DNA from: an uncultured Clostridia bacterium | Lineage (GTDB): Bacteria > Bacillota > Clostridia > Peptostreptococcales > Anaerovoracaceae | Reading direction: 5' to 3' | Assembly: GCA_934278965.1 (NCBI GenBank) | Contig: CAKQWL010000106.1 | Span: forward strand, 1-6,144 | DNA: 6,144 nucleotides | Shown here: positions 1 through 6,144 of the stretch, in pieces | How the letters are laid out: every line of letters begins with the position of its first letter | How positions within the stretch are numbered: the first letter of the stretch is position 1 | Position numbers and translations under genes: made by a program | Notes under the pieces: model-generated | Database searches by the model: none | What the model was told of the DNA's origin: nothing | What the model saw: the letters and a program-made list of their open reading frames with translations, nothing else

Positions 1-320
1 ACATCATACTGATACAGCGGGATCTGAAGCAGCTGTCCGGGCTGCAGCCGGTCTGCGCTTGTTTCATTGACTCTGCAGATCTCATGAACCGCTGTCCGGA
101 TATTCATATCGGATGGCATATAAGCGCGTGCAAGATCCCACAAAGTATCCCCGTAACAAACCTCAACCGTCATATACTCCTGAACGGTCATACTCGACGC
201 ATCGTAAGCTCCCAGCAATGTATTGACACCATTCACAAGCGTCAAGAGCATCAGAACAACAAACAATGTAAAACGAAAGCGAGATTTAATCCTGTAAGCA
301 GTACCCGTTCTCTTTTTCAT
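1..320 (-). CDS. YneA-like LysM protein, probable SOS cell-division suppressor (3' end cut by window)
   Basis: The ATG at 320-318 opens a frame that stays open to the left edge (106 full codons), so the C-terminus is missing. The first residues are basic (MKKR...), followed by a hydrophobic segment at about residues 17-37 that would act as an uncleaved anchor or signal sequence. A single LysM domain follows at about residues 51-102: the GDTLW motif is at 57-61, LARAY at 63-67, and it closes with LQPGQLLQIP at 92-101. This architecture (short N-terminal membrane segment plus one LysM) is that of Bacillus YneA, which is induced by DNA damage and delays septation. The function here is inferred from that resemblance and from the SOS promoter directly upstream. 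Cysteines at 55 and 82 inside the LysM could pair. A strong Shine-Dalgarno 8 nt upstream supports the start. A generic LysM cell-wall protein remains possible. Confidence 0.85.
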   Translation of the reverse strand, partial: MKKRTGTAYRIKSRFRFTLFVVLMLLTLVNGVNTLLGAYDASSMTVQEYMTVEVCYGDTLWDLARAYMPSDMNIRTAVHEICRVNETSADRLQPGQLLQIPLYQYD

Positions 321-328
321 AAATGCGC

Positions 329-334
329 CCTCCT
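329..334 (-). promoter_or_regulatory. Ribosome binding site of the LysM gene
   Basis: On the minus strand, AGGAGG lies 8 nt upstream of the ATG at 320. It is a full consensus Shine-Dalgarno, which fixes the start and implies efficient translation once LexA repression is lifted. Confidence 0.9.
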
Positions 335-351
335 GTTTTTCGTCTCCTATC

Positions 352-365
352 GAAACAAATGTTCT
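352..365 (-). promoter_or_regulatory. SOS (LexA) box 1, at the predicted transcription start
   Basis: Read on the minus strand the site is AGAACATTTGTTTC, compared with the Bacillus-type consensus CGAACRNRYGTTYC. The GAAC and GTTY half-sites are intact, with mismatches at position 1 and at one purine of the spacer. It lies just downstream of the -10 element, where bound LexA would block the start site and early elongation. Confidence 0.8.
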
Positions 366-372
366 TGCCATT

Positions 373-401
373 ATCATATACGAATATTTGTTCGATGTCA
401 A
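373..401 (-). promoter_or_regulatory. Sigma-A-type promoter of the LysM gene
   Basis: On the minus strand, a perfect -35 TTGACA (401-396) is separated by exactly 17 nt from a -10 TATGAT (378-373), one base from consensus. Transcription would begin near 366, leaving a leader of about 45 nt before the ATG at 320. The middle LexA box fills most of the spacer, so the promoter is intrinsically strong but repressible. Confidence 0.85.
381..394 (-). promoter_or_regulatory. SOS (LexA) box 2, between -35 and -10
   Basis: Read on the minus strand the site is CGAACAAATATTCG. It is a near-perfect palindrome, with nine of the ten bases of the CGAAC-N4-GTTCG form matching; the exception is the A at position 10. 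It sits wholly in the spacer of the LysM promoter, a position in which LexA would exclude RNA polymerase. Confidence 0.88.
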
Positions 402-409
402 GAACAAAA

Positions 410-423
410 TAAACATTTGTTCG
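410..423 (-). promoter_or_regulatory. SOS (LexA) box 3, upstream of the -35
   Basis: Read on the minus strand the site is CGAACAAATGTTTA, which matches the Bacillus-type consensus CGAACRNRYGTTYC at 13 of 14 positions. It is the best match of the three and lies 8 nt upstream of the -35 hexamer. Confidence 0.88.
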
Positions 424-471
424 CATTTTACTGCTCTAATTCATCTTAAATATATTAATTAAAAGGAGTCC

Positions 472-1194
472 CTATAACTCACGAAGCCGTACATACATTT
501 TATCCGCCCATTCCTGCAATTGTCTGTGGCGGAATATCCCTACCGCACACAGAGCAGCGGCGACAGCGAGGAGAAAGAGCGCGCCGGTATAACTTCCCGT
601 CTCTATCATCACGCCGATGGCGATAGAGCCTGCCATTGCGGGCAGCCTTCCGAGCATAGACAAAATAAAAAACGGAACAAAACGCATGTTCGACACTCCG
701 ATCGCATACGCAAAGATATCTTTCGGAATTCCGGGAATCAGATAGATGACGAAAATCAGAAGATACGCTCTTTTGCTGTTGAGCTTTTCAATGTACTCGT
801 CCAGTTTTTTTTCTCCGAAAATCAAATACATCGCATCCTTTCCCAGAAGACGCGCAATATAAAATGTAATGATCGTACCAAGCGCAGCCCCGACGGCTGT
901 CAAAAGCAATCCCAGCGGAAAATGGAAGGCATATCCCGCGGCGAATTGAAGCGCTTGCCCGGGTAATATACAAACAACAAGCTGCAGAATCTGCAGACCC
1001 AAGTATATAAAAATGCTTTCTGTCTTGTATCTCGTCAAAAACACCCGAAGTGCCTCCGGATCTCGGAAGCGTTCGATCAAAGCATGATAATGCAGATAAA
1101 TAAAAATCGGCAGCACGACGACAATGCAAAGCAGAAGTGCAAACTTCACCCAAACAAGCGTTCTTTGAATCTGATTCTTTCTTTCCTGATTCAT
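472..1194 (-). CDS. TVP38/TMEM64 family membrane protein (DedA superfamily)
   Basis: This 240-residue protein is a typical length for bacterial TVP38/TMEM64 (SNARE-associated or VTT domain) proteins. Hydrophobic segments are visible at about residues 16-36, 60-80, 94-115, 143-165, 170-195 and 202-221. The VTT core is recognisable from ILPGQ (76-80), a glycine-rich stretch through 102-106 and FYIARLLGKD (111-120), then YLIPGIPKDIFAY (151-163) and GRLP (182-185). Family members are integral membrane proteins, and DedA-superfamily relatives have been linked to lipid handling and membrane homeostasis. The substrate here cannot be read from sequence. The ATG start has only a weak, distant Shine-Dalgarno (AGAGGA, 12 nt away), so the start is less certain than the frame. 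It follows the PLP-enzyme gene after 89 nt in the same direction. I see no clear promoter or terminator of its own. Confidence 0.9.
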   Translation of the reverse strand: MNQERKNQIQRTLVWVKFALLLCIVVVLPIFIYLHYHALIERFRDPEALRVFLTRYKTESIFIYLGLQILQLVVCILPGQALQFAAGYAFHFPLGLLLTAVGAALGTIITFYIARLLGKDAMYLIFGEKKLDEYIEKLNSKRAYLLIFVIYLIPGIPKDIFAYAIGVSNMRFVPFFILSMLGRLPAMAGSIAIGVMIETGSYTGALFLLAVAAALCAVGIFRHRQLQEWADKMYVRLREL

Positions 1195-1246
1195 CGTTTT
1201 GATTATTCCTCTTTTTCCCTGATAAACCCCTATTATTTTACCAAAC

Positions 1247-1307
1247 GGGCTTGCTAGCGGGCGATTCTGACGAATATCGACCGCTAAAGTGTCACAAGCC
1301 CTTTTTT
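1247..1307. other. Nested inverted repeat with a T tract at the end of the PLP-enzyme gene
   Basis: An outer 7-bp stem (GGGCTTG at 1247-1253 with CAAGCCC at 1295-1301) encloses an inner 5-bp stem (AGCGG at 1256-1260 with CCGCT at 1281-1285). On the plus strand it is followed by six T (1302-1307), so it resembles an intrinsic terminator for rightward transcription. No plus-strand gene is seen to need one. On the minus strand no T run follows, so it would be at best an RNA structure around the stop codon at 1284. The outer loop is long (41 nt), which weakens the terminator reading. Confidence 0.35.
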
Positions 1308-2576
1308 ATAAAGTTCGGAAAGCGCCATGATCACTCCGAATTTTGAATGCTCGTAAGACAGGCCGCCCTGAAAATAAACATTATAAGCCGGCCGAATCGG
1401 CGCATCCGCCGAAAGCTCACTCGAAGATCCCTGCACGAAAGCCCCTGCGGCCATAACGACCTGACTCTCATATCCCGGCATATCCCACGGCTCCGGCTTT
1501 ACATGGGAATCAATCGGTGCCGCGGCTTGAATACCCTGGCAAAATGCAACAACAGCCTCCGGAGAACCAAGGCGAACAGCCTGGATAATATCAGAGCGCT
1601 TGTCCTCCGGTTCCGGGCACACTTCAAATCCGAGATTGCGGAATACCTGGCCGCACAGAATTGCCCCTTTCAAAGCACCGTTGACCGTCCTCGGAGCCAT
1701 AAAGAAGCCCTGGAACATCGTACGGCTCTGTCCGAATGTCAATCCGCATTCTCCGCCGATTCCCGGAGATGTCATGCGGTAGCTGATCTGGTCGATCAGA
1801 TCTTTTCTGCCGGCAATATATCCGCCGGTTAATGCAAGTCCGCCGCCCGGATTTTTGATGAGCGAACCGGCAATCACATCCACACCGACATCGGTCGGTT
1901 CTTTGGTATCCAAAAATTCCCCGTAACAATTATCCGCCATTAAAATGATTTCCGGGTTGATTTTCTTAATCACCTTCGCCGCTTCTGCGATTTCATCGAT
2001 TGTAATGGCCTTCCGCCAGCCATACCCGGTTGCCCTTTGAATGGTAACCATTCTTGTTTTATCCGAGATTGTATTTTTTAATGCTTCAAGGTCGATCGAT
2101 CCATCTTCGGTAAGTTCCACCTGGCGATATGTAATTCCAAATTCCCGAAGGGACCCCTTTCCTTCTCCTCGAATCCCGATGACCTCCTCAAGCGTATCAT
2201 ACGGAGATCCTGTACAGTAAATAAGCTCATCGCCGGGACGGAGGATTCCTGTTAAGGTCAATGTCAAAGCATGTGTTCCATTAACGACAATCGGACGGAC
2301 CAAAGCGGCCTCTGTATGAAAAACATCAGCATAAACGCGCTCCAAAGCCTCTCTGCCCGGATCATCGTACCCATAACCGGTATTCCAACCAAAGTGCATG
2401 TCCGAAATACGATTCTTTTGAAAAGCCGCCAGCACCTTATACTGATTAAAAGCGGTAATCTCGTCGATTTCTCCGAATAAACCTTCCGCTTCCTTTTCAG
2501 CCTCGGATACAGCGCGGAGAACTTCCTCCGCAACATCGAATTCGTTCTTTAAAAAATCATACGTTGCCTTCTGCAT
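1284..2576 (-). CDS. PLP-dependent methionine gamma-lyase / aluminium-resistance family protein (YnbB-like)
   Basis: This 430-residue protein matches the family annotated as methionine gamma-lyase or aluminium-resistance protein, whose B. subtilis member is YnbB. It has a fold-type I PLP-enzyme layout: GYGYDDPGR at 67-75, the cofactor-region stretch VNGTHAL (98-104), ADNCYGE at 214-220 with D215 placed to contact the pyridine nitrogen, and SLIKNPGGG (238-246) with K241 as the predicted Schiff-base lysine. A glycine-rich SPGIGGECG (270-278) follows. Length and motifs look complete. Members are predicted to act on sulfur amino acids, but the true substrate is poorly established, so the family name should not be read as proven activity. 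The ATG is preceded by GAAAGGA, 9 nt away. A 125-bp leader separates it from the upstream recombinase, so it may have its own promoter. Confidence 0.93.
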   Translation of the reverse strand: MQKATYDFLKNEFDVAEEVLRAVSEAEKEAEGLFGEIDEITAFNQYKVLAAFQKNRISDMHFGWNTGYGYDDPGREALERVYADVFHTEAALVRPIVVNGTHALTLTLTGILRPGDELIYCTGSPYDTLEEVIGIRGEGKGSLREFGITYRQVELTEDGSIDLEALKNTISDKTRMVTIQRATGYGWRKAITIDEIAEAAKVIKKINPEIILMADNCYGEFLDTKEPTDVGVDVIAGSLIKNPGGGLALTGGYIAGRKDLIDQISYRMTSPGIGGECGLTFGQSRTMFQGFFMAPRTVNGALKGAILCGQVFRNLGFEVCPEPEDKRSDIIQAVRLGSPEAVVAFCQGIQAAAPIDSHVKPEPWDMPGYESQVVMAAGAFVQGSSSELSADAPIRPAYNVYFQGGLSYEHSKFGVIMALSELYKKGLVTL

Positions 2577-2595
2577 ATTTTGAATTCCTTTCTGG

Positions 2596-2628
2596 TCTTA
2601 TTTCCGTATCTTATTTCATCTTATTTTC
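2596..2628 (-). repeat. Triple direct repeat (GAAATAAGA) in the leader of the PLP-enzyme gene
   Basis: On the minus strand three copies of GAAATAAGA lie at 2628-2619 (with one extra A), 2617-2609 and 2604-2596, just upstream of the Shine-Dalgarno at 2592-2586. The starts are spaced about 10-13 nt apart, close to one helical turn. The block is purine-rich and predicted to be unstructured in RNA. It may be a regulator-binding array, a translation-enhancing leader or simple low-complexity drift. Confidence 0.55.
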
Positions 2629-2638
2629 GTACATTTCT

Positions 2639-2652
2639 CGAAAATTGGTTCG
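2639..2652 (-). promoter_or_regulatory. Candidate fourth SOS (LexA) box upstream of the PLP-enzyme gene
   Basis: Read on the minus strand the site is CGAACCAATTTTCG, matching nine of the ten palindromic bases of CGAAC-N4-GTTCG; the exception is T at position 10. It begins 4 nt after a TTGACC (2662-2657) that could serve as a -35, echoing the arrangement at the LysM promoter. No convincing -10 is found at 16-18 nt, and the spacer bases fit the consensus less well, so this is only a candidate. Confidence 0.4.
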
Positions 2653-2701
2653 GACAGGTCAATATCCAAACCAAATGTTGACATAATTTAATTATTGTTA
2701 C

Positions 2702-3877
2702 CTAACCGTCATTTTCCGTTTTTTTGGGCTTTCCGTCCGCCTCACTCTTCTCCATGCGTTCCAGCTCCCATTCCATTCCCTGAACCAGATCACGCTTGGC
2801 ATTCTGCCGGTGCGCCGCATAAAGCTGCGTTGTCGTAACCTGCTCGTGATCCAAAAGTGCCTGCACATCAAAAATCGAATTTCCGCGCCGAATCAAATCC
2901 GTCGCAGCTGTCGCACGAAGCTTATGCGGGCTGTAACCGGCGCTTCTGGATGTCCCGCGCCCCATTGAAGTGTATTTTTTGCACATATCCCGAATAGCCC
3001 GTTCAGTCCTTCTTTTTCCCTGAAGGGACAAAAATAAGGCGTCTCGATGTTCCTCCGGAATTTTATCTTCGTGCATTCGTTCATTTTCCAAGTAATCTTT
3101 CACAACCATTATCGCGGATTGATTCAGCGGCATCAGCGACTCCTTGGCACGCTTCCGATAAATCTTGAATTCTCCGCGCTGAAAATTAAAAGAAGAGACA
3201 TTCAGCTGCTGCAATTCCGAAATTCGAAGCCCGTAGGTCAAAAACAGGATCAAAATCGCTTTATCGCGTTTTTTGGTTTTTTCCCAATACTTTTTTTCCT
3301 GTTCAGTGAGGCCCTGTCCTGAGCTGACCGCCTCCAGCATGATTCTCACTTCATTTTCACGCAGGCGTTTAATTTCGCGCTCTCCCGGCTTTTGTACACG
3401 AATGGGATTAAATCCGTCGGTAATATTTTTTTCCAGCATTCCATCTCGATAAAGCTGCTTAAACATCACCGATACCGACGACTTTTTTCGGGCGAGAGTT
3501 CGATTGGCATTTTCATGAATCGAGGCCGTGTGATCGCTGTTTTCGACTTCATAGGAACGGCAGTAATCAAGGAACATATTGATATCTACGGCCTCCACCT
3601 TCTGTAAATCATAAAGTGAAAACTCCGATACTTTTTGGGCACGTGAAAGATCCGGACGCTCCTGCACCAGATACTGAAAGAAAAATCGAAGATCGTAAAG
3701 ATAAGCGAGTCTTGTCATCGGAAGCACATTCCCGCGCAGATAACTGTAAAATCCCGCCAGAAACGGCGGAAGTTCCTTTTCAAGAGCTCTGCACTTCTGA
3801 TTGATCTCATATTCTTTCCGGATGATATTATCCGGTTTATCACTCTTATTATGTACTTTTATTGTTTTTTCAGCCAC
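2702..3877 (-). CDS. Tyrosine recombinase / phage-integrase family protein (Xer-like)
   Basis: I choose the GTG at 3877-3875 because AAAGGA sits 9 nt upstream; an in-frame TTG at 3898 lacks a comparable site. This gives 391 residues. An N-terminal SAM-like core-binding domain spans about residues 38-155, and the catalytic domain runs from about 170 to 360. The catalytic set is complete: R218 (in YGLRISEL), K242 (in the RKRAKES hairpin), H318 and R321 (in SPHKLR), H344 (in LLDHEQ) and the nucleophile Y353 (TTQLY). It should therefore cut and rejoin DNA through a 3'-phosphotyrosine. The protein is longer than XerC/XerD (about 300 residues), with a charged N-terminal extension and a lysine/glutamate-rich tail after the tyrosine. 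The start overlaps miaA by 19 nt, which indicates translational coupling. No attachment sites or other mobile genes are visible, so a resident recombinase is more likely than a recent element. Its target is unknown. Confidence 0.92.
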   Translation of the reverse strand: MAEKTIKVHNKSDKPDNIIRKEYEINQKCRALEKELPPFLAGFYSYLRGNVLPMTRLAYLYDLRFFFQYLVQERPDLSRAQKVSEFSLYDLQKVEAVDINMFLDYCRSYEVENSDHTASIHENANRTLARKKSSVSVMFKQLYRDGMLEKNITDGFNPIRVQKPGEREIKRLRENEVRIMLEAVSSGQGLTEQEKKYWEKTKKRDKAILILFLTYGLRISELQQLNVSSFNFQRGEFKIYRKRAKESLMPLNQSAIMVVKDYLENERMHEDKIPEEHRDALFLSLQGKRRTERAIRDMCKKYTSMGRGTSRSAGYSPHKLRATAATDLIRRGNSIFDVQALLDHEQVTTTQLYAAHRQNAKRDLVQGMEWELERMEKSEADGKPKKTENDG

Positions 3878-4785
3878 GATAGGATTTCCTTTATACAACT
3901 TTCATCATCCGGGTAATCGGATATCGAAAACCAGTGAAGTTCCGGATAACGCCGAAACCAAGTAAGCTGCCGCTTTGCCAAATGACGCGTATTCTGCTTA
4001 ATTTTGAGGATAGCTTCCTCTCTGCTGCAATTTCCCGAGAAATAAGAGATTAACTCTTTGTACCCGATTCCCTTCATGGAAATATCCGCTTCGGTGAGTC
4101 CCATCCGGAGAAGGCTGCGGACTTCCTCTTCGAGCCCCTCCGCAATCATAAGGTCCACACGCCGGTTGATCCTCTCGTAAAGCTCTTCCCGATCTCTCGT
4201 CAGCCCGATCAGAAGAACATCATAATCGGATGTCGGACGAAAAGACTCCGCAAAAGACGGAACTTTTTGGCCGGCTTCCGCGGACTCAACCGCGCGCACC
4301 ACTTTTTTCAGGTTATTCGGGTGAATTCGGGCCGCCGCATCCGGATCCACTTTTTTCAGAATCGCGTGCACCGCCCCAACTCCCTCTCGCTCCGCAAGCG
4401 CATAAAGCTCCTGCCTTCGGATTCCGTCTCCCGGAGGAGCCGAAAAATCCATTTCGTAAATCAGAGAATTTACATAAAGACCCGTTCCGCCTGAAATAAC
4501 CGGAACCTTTCCCTTCCGAAAGAGCCAGTCGATTTCTTTTTTTGCCAAATCCCGAAAACGCGAAACGGAAAAAGGCTCCTTCGGATCGATACAGTCGACA
4601 AGATGATGCGGACAGCGTTCCATTTCTTCCTTTGTCGGCTTCGCCGATCCGATATTCATAAGACGATACAGCTGCATAGAATCCGCAGAAACAATTTCAC
4701 CGTCAAGCGCCCTTGCGATCTCTATTGCGAATTTGGTTTTTCCGACCGCCGTCGGTCCGCAGATTACGACAATTTGCTTTCTCAT
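3859..4785 (-). CDS. miaA: tRNA dimethylallyltransferase MiaA
   Basis: MiaA transfers a dimethylallyl group from DMAPP to N6 of A37 in tRNAs that read codons beginning with U. This is the first step toward ms2i6A, which stabilises codon-anticodon pairing. The 308-residue product has the family length and motifs: P-loop GPTAVGKT (10-17), ADSMQLY (34-40) with catalytic D35, HHLVDCIDP (60-68), ISGGTGLY (97-104) with the conserved threonine T101, IHPNNLKKVVRA (154-165), KGIGYKEL (238-245) and the basic tRNA-contacting QNTRHLAKRQLTWFRR (264-279). The ATG lies 5 nt after the mutL stop, with only a weak purine-rich Shine-Dalgarno inside the end of mutL, so expression probably depends on coupling to mutL. 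The mutL-miaA order is common across bacteria. Nothing is missing or disrupted. Confidence 0.98.
   Translation of the reverse strand: MRKQIVVICGPTAVGKTKFAIEIARALDGEIVSADSMQLYRLMNIGSAKPTKEEMERCPHHLVDCIDPKEPFSVSRFRDLAKKEIDWLFRKGKVPVISGGTGLYVNSLIYEMDFSAPPGDGIRRQELYALAEREGVGAVHAILKKVDPDAAARIHPNNLKKVVRAVESAEAGQKVPSFAESFRPTSDYDVLLIGLTRDREELYERINRRVDLMIAEGLEEEVRSLLRMGLTEADISMKGIGYKELISYFSGNCSREEAILKIKQNTRHLAKRQLTWFRRYPELHWFSISDYPDDESCIKEILSWLKKQ
3887..3892 (-). promoter_or_regulatory. Ribosome binding site that decides the recombinase start
   Basis: On the minus strand AAAGGA lies 9 nt upstream of a GTG at 3877 and inside the 3' end of miaA. It would fall inside the coding region if the TTG at 3898 were used, so it favours the shorter 391-residue product. 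Confidence 0.7.
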
Positions 4786-4790
4786 TTTTT

Positions 4791-6144
4791 CTAAACTCTC
4801 TTAAACATCTTTTCAATTTCATACCTGCGCATCCGGATAAAAGTCGGACGGCCGTGCGGGCACGAAAACGGATTCCTGCACCGAGAAAGCTGATGAAGCA
4901 ATTCCCGAATCTCCTCTTCTTTCAAAAGGTCGCCGCCTTTGACAGCAGCCTTGCAGGCTCGTGAAGCAATGATTTCAAGCTTCTTCGGATCTTCAGCAAG
5001 GGAACCGTCCGAAACATTCTCTGCAAAATAGCGCAGGAAGTCCTCTGCCTCGGACAGCGACATAAACATCGGAATCGAACGCGCAGCAAAGGTCTTCGGG
5101 CCAAACTGCTCGATTTCAAAGCCAAATCTTCGAAGTGCCTTCATGCTGTCCCCTGCGCTTTCAAAAGTACTGTGCGGGAGAGAAATGAGCACTGGTGTTA
5201 AAAGTGGCTGCATCACATTTTCGGATTCCTCGTGTTCCCGGAGCAGTTTTTCAAAAAAGACCCTTTCATGCGCGGCATGCTGATCGACTAAATAAAAACT
5301 GTCCTCGTCAACAAGCGCAATATAGGTGGAAAAAATGCTTCCGACAATGCGGAGATCTTCAAAGCAAAGCTTTTTTGCCGCCGCCTCCGTGCTTACAGTT
5401 TCTTCCATGTGAATCGGCTTTTCTGACTCAATCCGTCCTTTTTGGTCCTCGGCACGTATGTTTGACAATAACGATGTTATGTTGACTTGTCGTTCGCTTC
5501 CACCATTGCTGTGGATTTCCCGAAGCATTCCGGAAGAATCGGCTTCTTGAGAAGAGGCTCTGTTTTCCGATCGGCTCTCCCGACTCTGGTACGGATTCTC
5601 CGATTCATGAAAGCGAAAAATGCTTTTTTCTTTGAATCGCGGAATGGCGTCTCGAACAGAAAGCGCTTCTTTAACGGCCTCTTCCACACACTTTGCTACC
5701 CGTGCCGCGTCATCAAACTGGACTTCTTTTTTGTTCGGATGAATATTGACATCCAGCTTTTCCGGTGCAATCTGAAGAAATAGGAAAACCGCCGGATGCC
5801 GTCCCTCAAATAAGCGATCCCGATAAGCATCATTGACGCCTTTTTCAATGACCTTGCTGCTCACGGATCTGCCGTTTACAAAGAAAATTTGATTTCGCTT
5901 TGTCGGAGCCGAATAACCCGGCTGCGAAACAAATCCGTCCACTCGAATCGGTTCTTGCTCGAAATGGACTGGAACCAGATTATCCGCGACTTCTCGGCTG
6001 TATACAGTCAAAATATTCATTCGAACATCGCCTTTCCCGTTTGTAGAGAAAAGGATGTTTCCGTTGTTAATCAATCGTATCCGAATCTCCGGATACGCAA
6101 GTGCCATACGGGAAACGAAATCAATGATCAAACTGCTTTCTGTG
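4791..6144 (-). CDS. mutL: DNA mismatch repair protein MutL (5' end cut by window)
   Basis: MutL links MutS mismatch recognition to downstream nicking and excision. The frame is open through 6143, so this is a 3' portion of about 450 codons; the N-terminal GHKL ATPase motifs lie beyond the edge. A TTG at 6131 is an internal leucine, not the start. Taking that codon as 1, the transducer domain covers about 1-155, with FVNGR (84-88) and DVNIHPNKKEVQF (127-139). A variable polar linker runs to about 255. The C-terminal endonuclease/dimerisation domain holds DQHAAHERVFFE (283-294), matching DQHA-X2-E-X4-E, ACKAAVKGGD (392-401) and CPHGRP (424-429), the latter supplying predicted metal ligands. 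QPLLTP (308-313) fits the beta-clamp binding motif. These features mark the nuclease-type MutL of MutH-less bacteria. It is followed by miaA after 5 nt. Confidence 0.98.
   Translation of the reverse strand, partial: TESSLIIDFVSRMALAYPEIRIRLINNGNILFSTNGKGDVRMNILTVYSREVADNLVPVHFEQEPIRVDGFVSQPGYSAPTKRNQIFFVNGRSVSSKVIEKGVNDAYRDRLFEGRHPAVFLFLQIAPEKLDVNIHPNKKEVQFDDAARVAKCVEEAVKEALSVRDAIPRFKEKSIFRFHESENPYQSRESRSENRASSQEADSSGMLREIHSNGGSERQVNITSLLSNIRAEDQKGRIESEKPIHMEETVSTEAAAKKLCFEDLRIVGSIFSTYIALVDEDSFYLVDQHAAHERVFFEKLLREHEESENVMQPLLTPVLISLPHSTFESAGDSMKALRRFGFEIEQFGPKTFAARSIPMFMSLSEAEDFLRYFAENVSDGSLAEDPKKLEIIASRACKAAVKGGDLLKEEEIRELLHQLSRCRNPFSCPHGRPTFIRMRRYEIEKMFKRV

Noticed and set aside
84..449. 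Plus-strand open frame of 121 codons across the left end
   Set aside because: It runs antisense to the LysM gene and straight through the SOS promoter. Its product has no recognisable domain and no Shine-Dalgarno supports it, so it is a shadow frame.
520..966. Plus-strand open frame of 148 codons opposite the TVP38 gene
   Set aside because: It is antisense to a clear membrane-protein gene and its very polar, low-information product shows no family resemblance.
1347..1832. Plus-strand open frame of 161 codons opposite the PLP-enzyme gene
   Set aside because: It is fully antisense to a gene with intact family motifs, and its composition (rich in Arg, His and Ser) is typical of a shadow frame.
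2678..2683. Plus-strand TTGACA, considered as a rightward promoter
   Set aside because: No -10-like hexamer lies 15-18 nt downstream, and it would fire antisense into the recombinase.
2683..2695. AT-only palindrome ATAATTTAATTAT just after the recombinase stop, considered as a terminator
   Set aside because: The arms are only A/T with a one-base centre and no GC stem or T tract, so stable termination is unlikely.
3896..3898. TTG at 3898 as the recombinase start
   Set aside because: It would place the good AAAGGA site inside the coding region and lengthen the overlap with miaA to 40 nt. The GTG at 3877 is better spaced.
6129..6131. TTG at 6131 as the start of mutL
   Set aside because: The frame remains open upstream to the window edge with MutL-like residues, and the ATPase region is still missing, so this is an internal codon.

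Overview
The window reads as a chromosomal DNA-repair and SOS neighbourhood from a Gram-positive bacterium of the Bacillota, most likely a clostridial or Lachnospiraceae-type organism. Three things point that way: a MutL with the endonuclease motif used by MutH-less mismatch repair, Bacillus-type LexA (SOS) boxes, and a LysM protein resembling the SOS cell-division suppressor YneA. GC content looks moderate. The taxonomic placement is inference from family and gene order, not from any database comparison.

All recognisable genes lie on the minus strand, so transcription runs from high to low coordinates. At the right edge is mutL (4791 to the window end, 5' part missing), followed after 5 nt by miaA (3859-4785). 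A tyrosine recombinase (2702-3877) overlaps the end of miaA and is probably co-transcribed with it. A 125-bp gap at 2577-2701 carries a possible SOS box and a triple 9-mer direct repeat. It precedes a PLP-dependent methionine gamma-lyase/aluminium-resistance family protein (1284-2576). After an 89-bp gap with a nested inverted repeat comes a TVP38/TMEM64 (DedA-superfamily) membrane protein (472-1194).

The left end holds the clearest regulatory element. A consensus-like promoter (TTGACA, 17-bp spacer, TATGAT) is covered by three LexA-type boxes spaced exactly 29 bp apart. It drives a short secreted or membrane-anchored LysM protein (from 320 down, running off the left edge). This gene begins before the window ends and has no stop inside it.

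The mutL product coordinates mismatch excision and MiaA modifies tRNA. The recombinase is an integrase-fold DNA-cleaving enzyme of unknown target. The LysM protein is predicted to hold division back while DNA damage is repaired. The most notable points are the three-operator SOS promoter and the fixed-looking recombinase next to miaA. I see no CRISPR array, insertion sequence, rRNA or tRNA. No previously undescribed multi-gene system can be demonstrated here.
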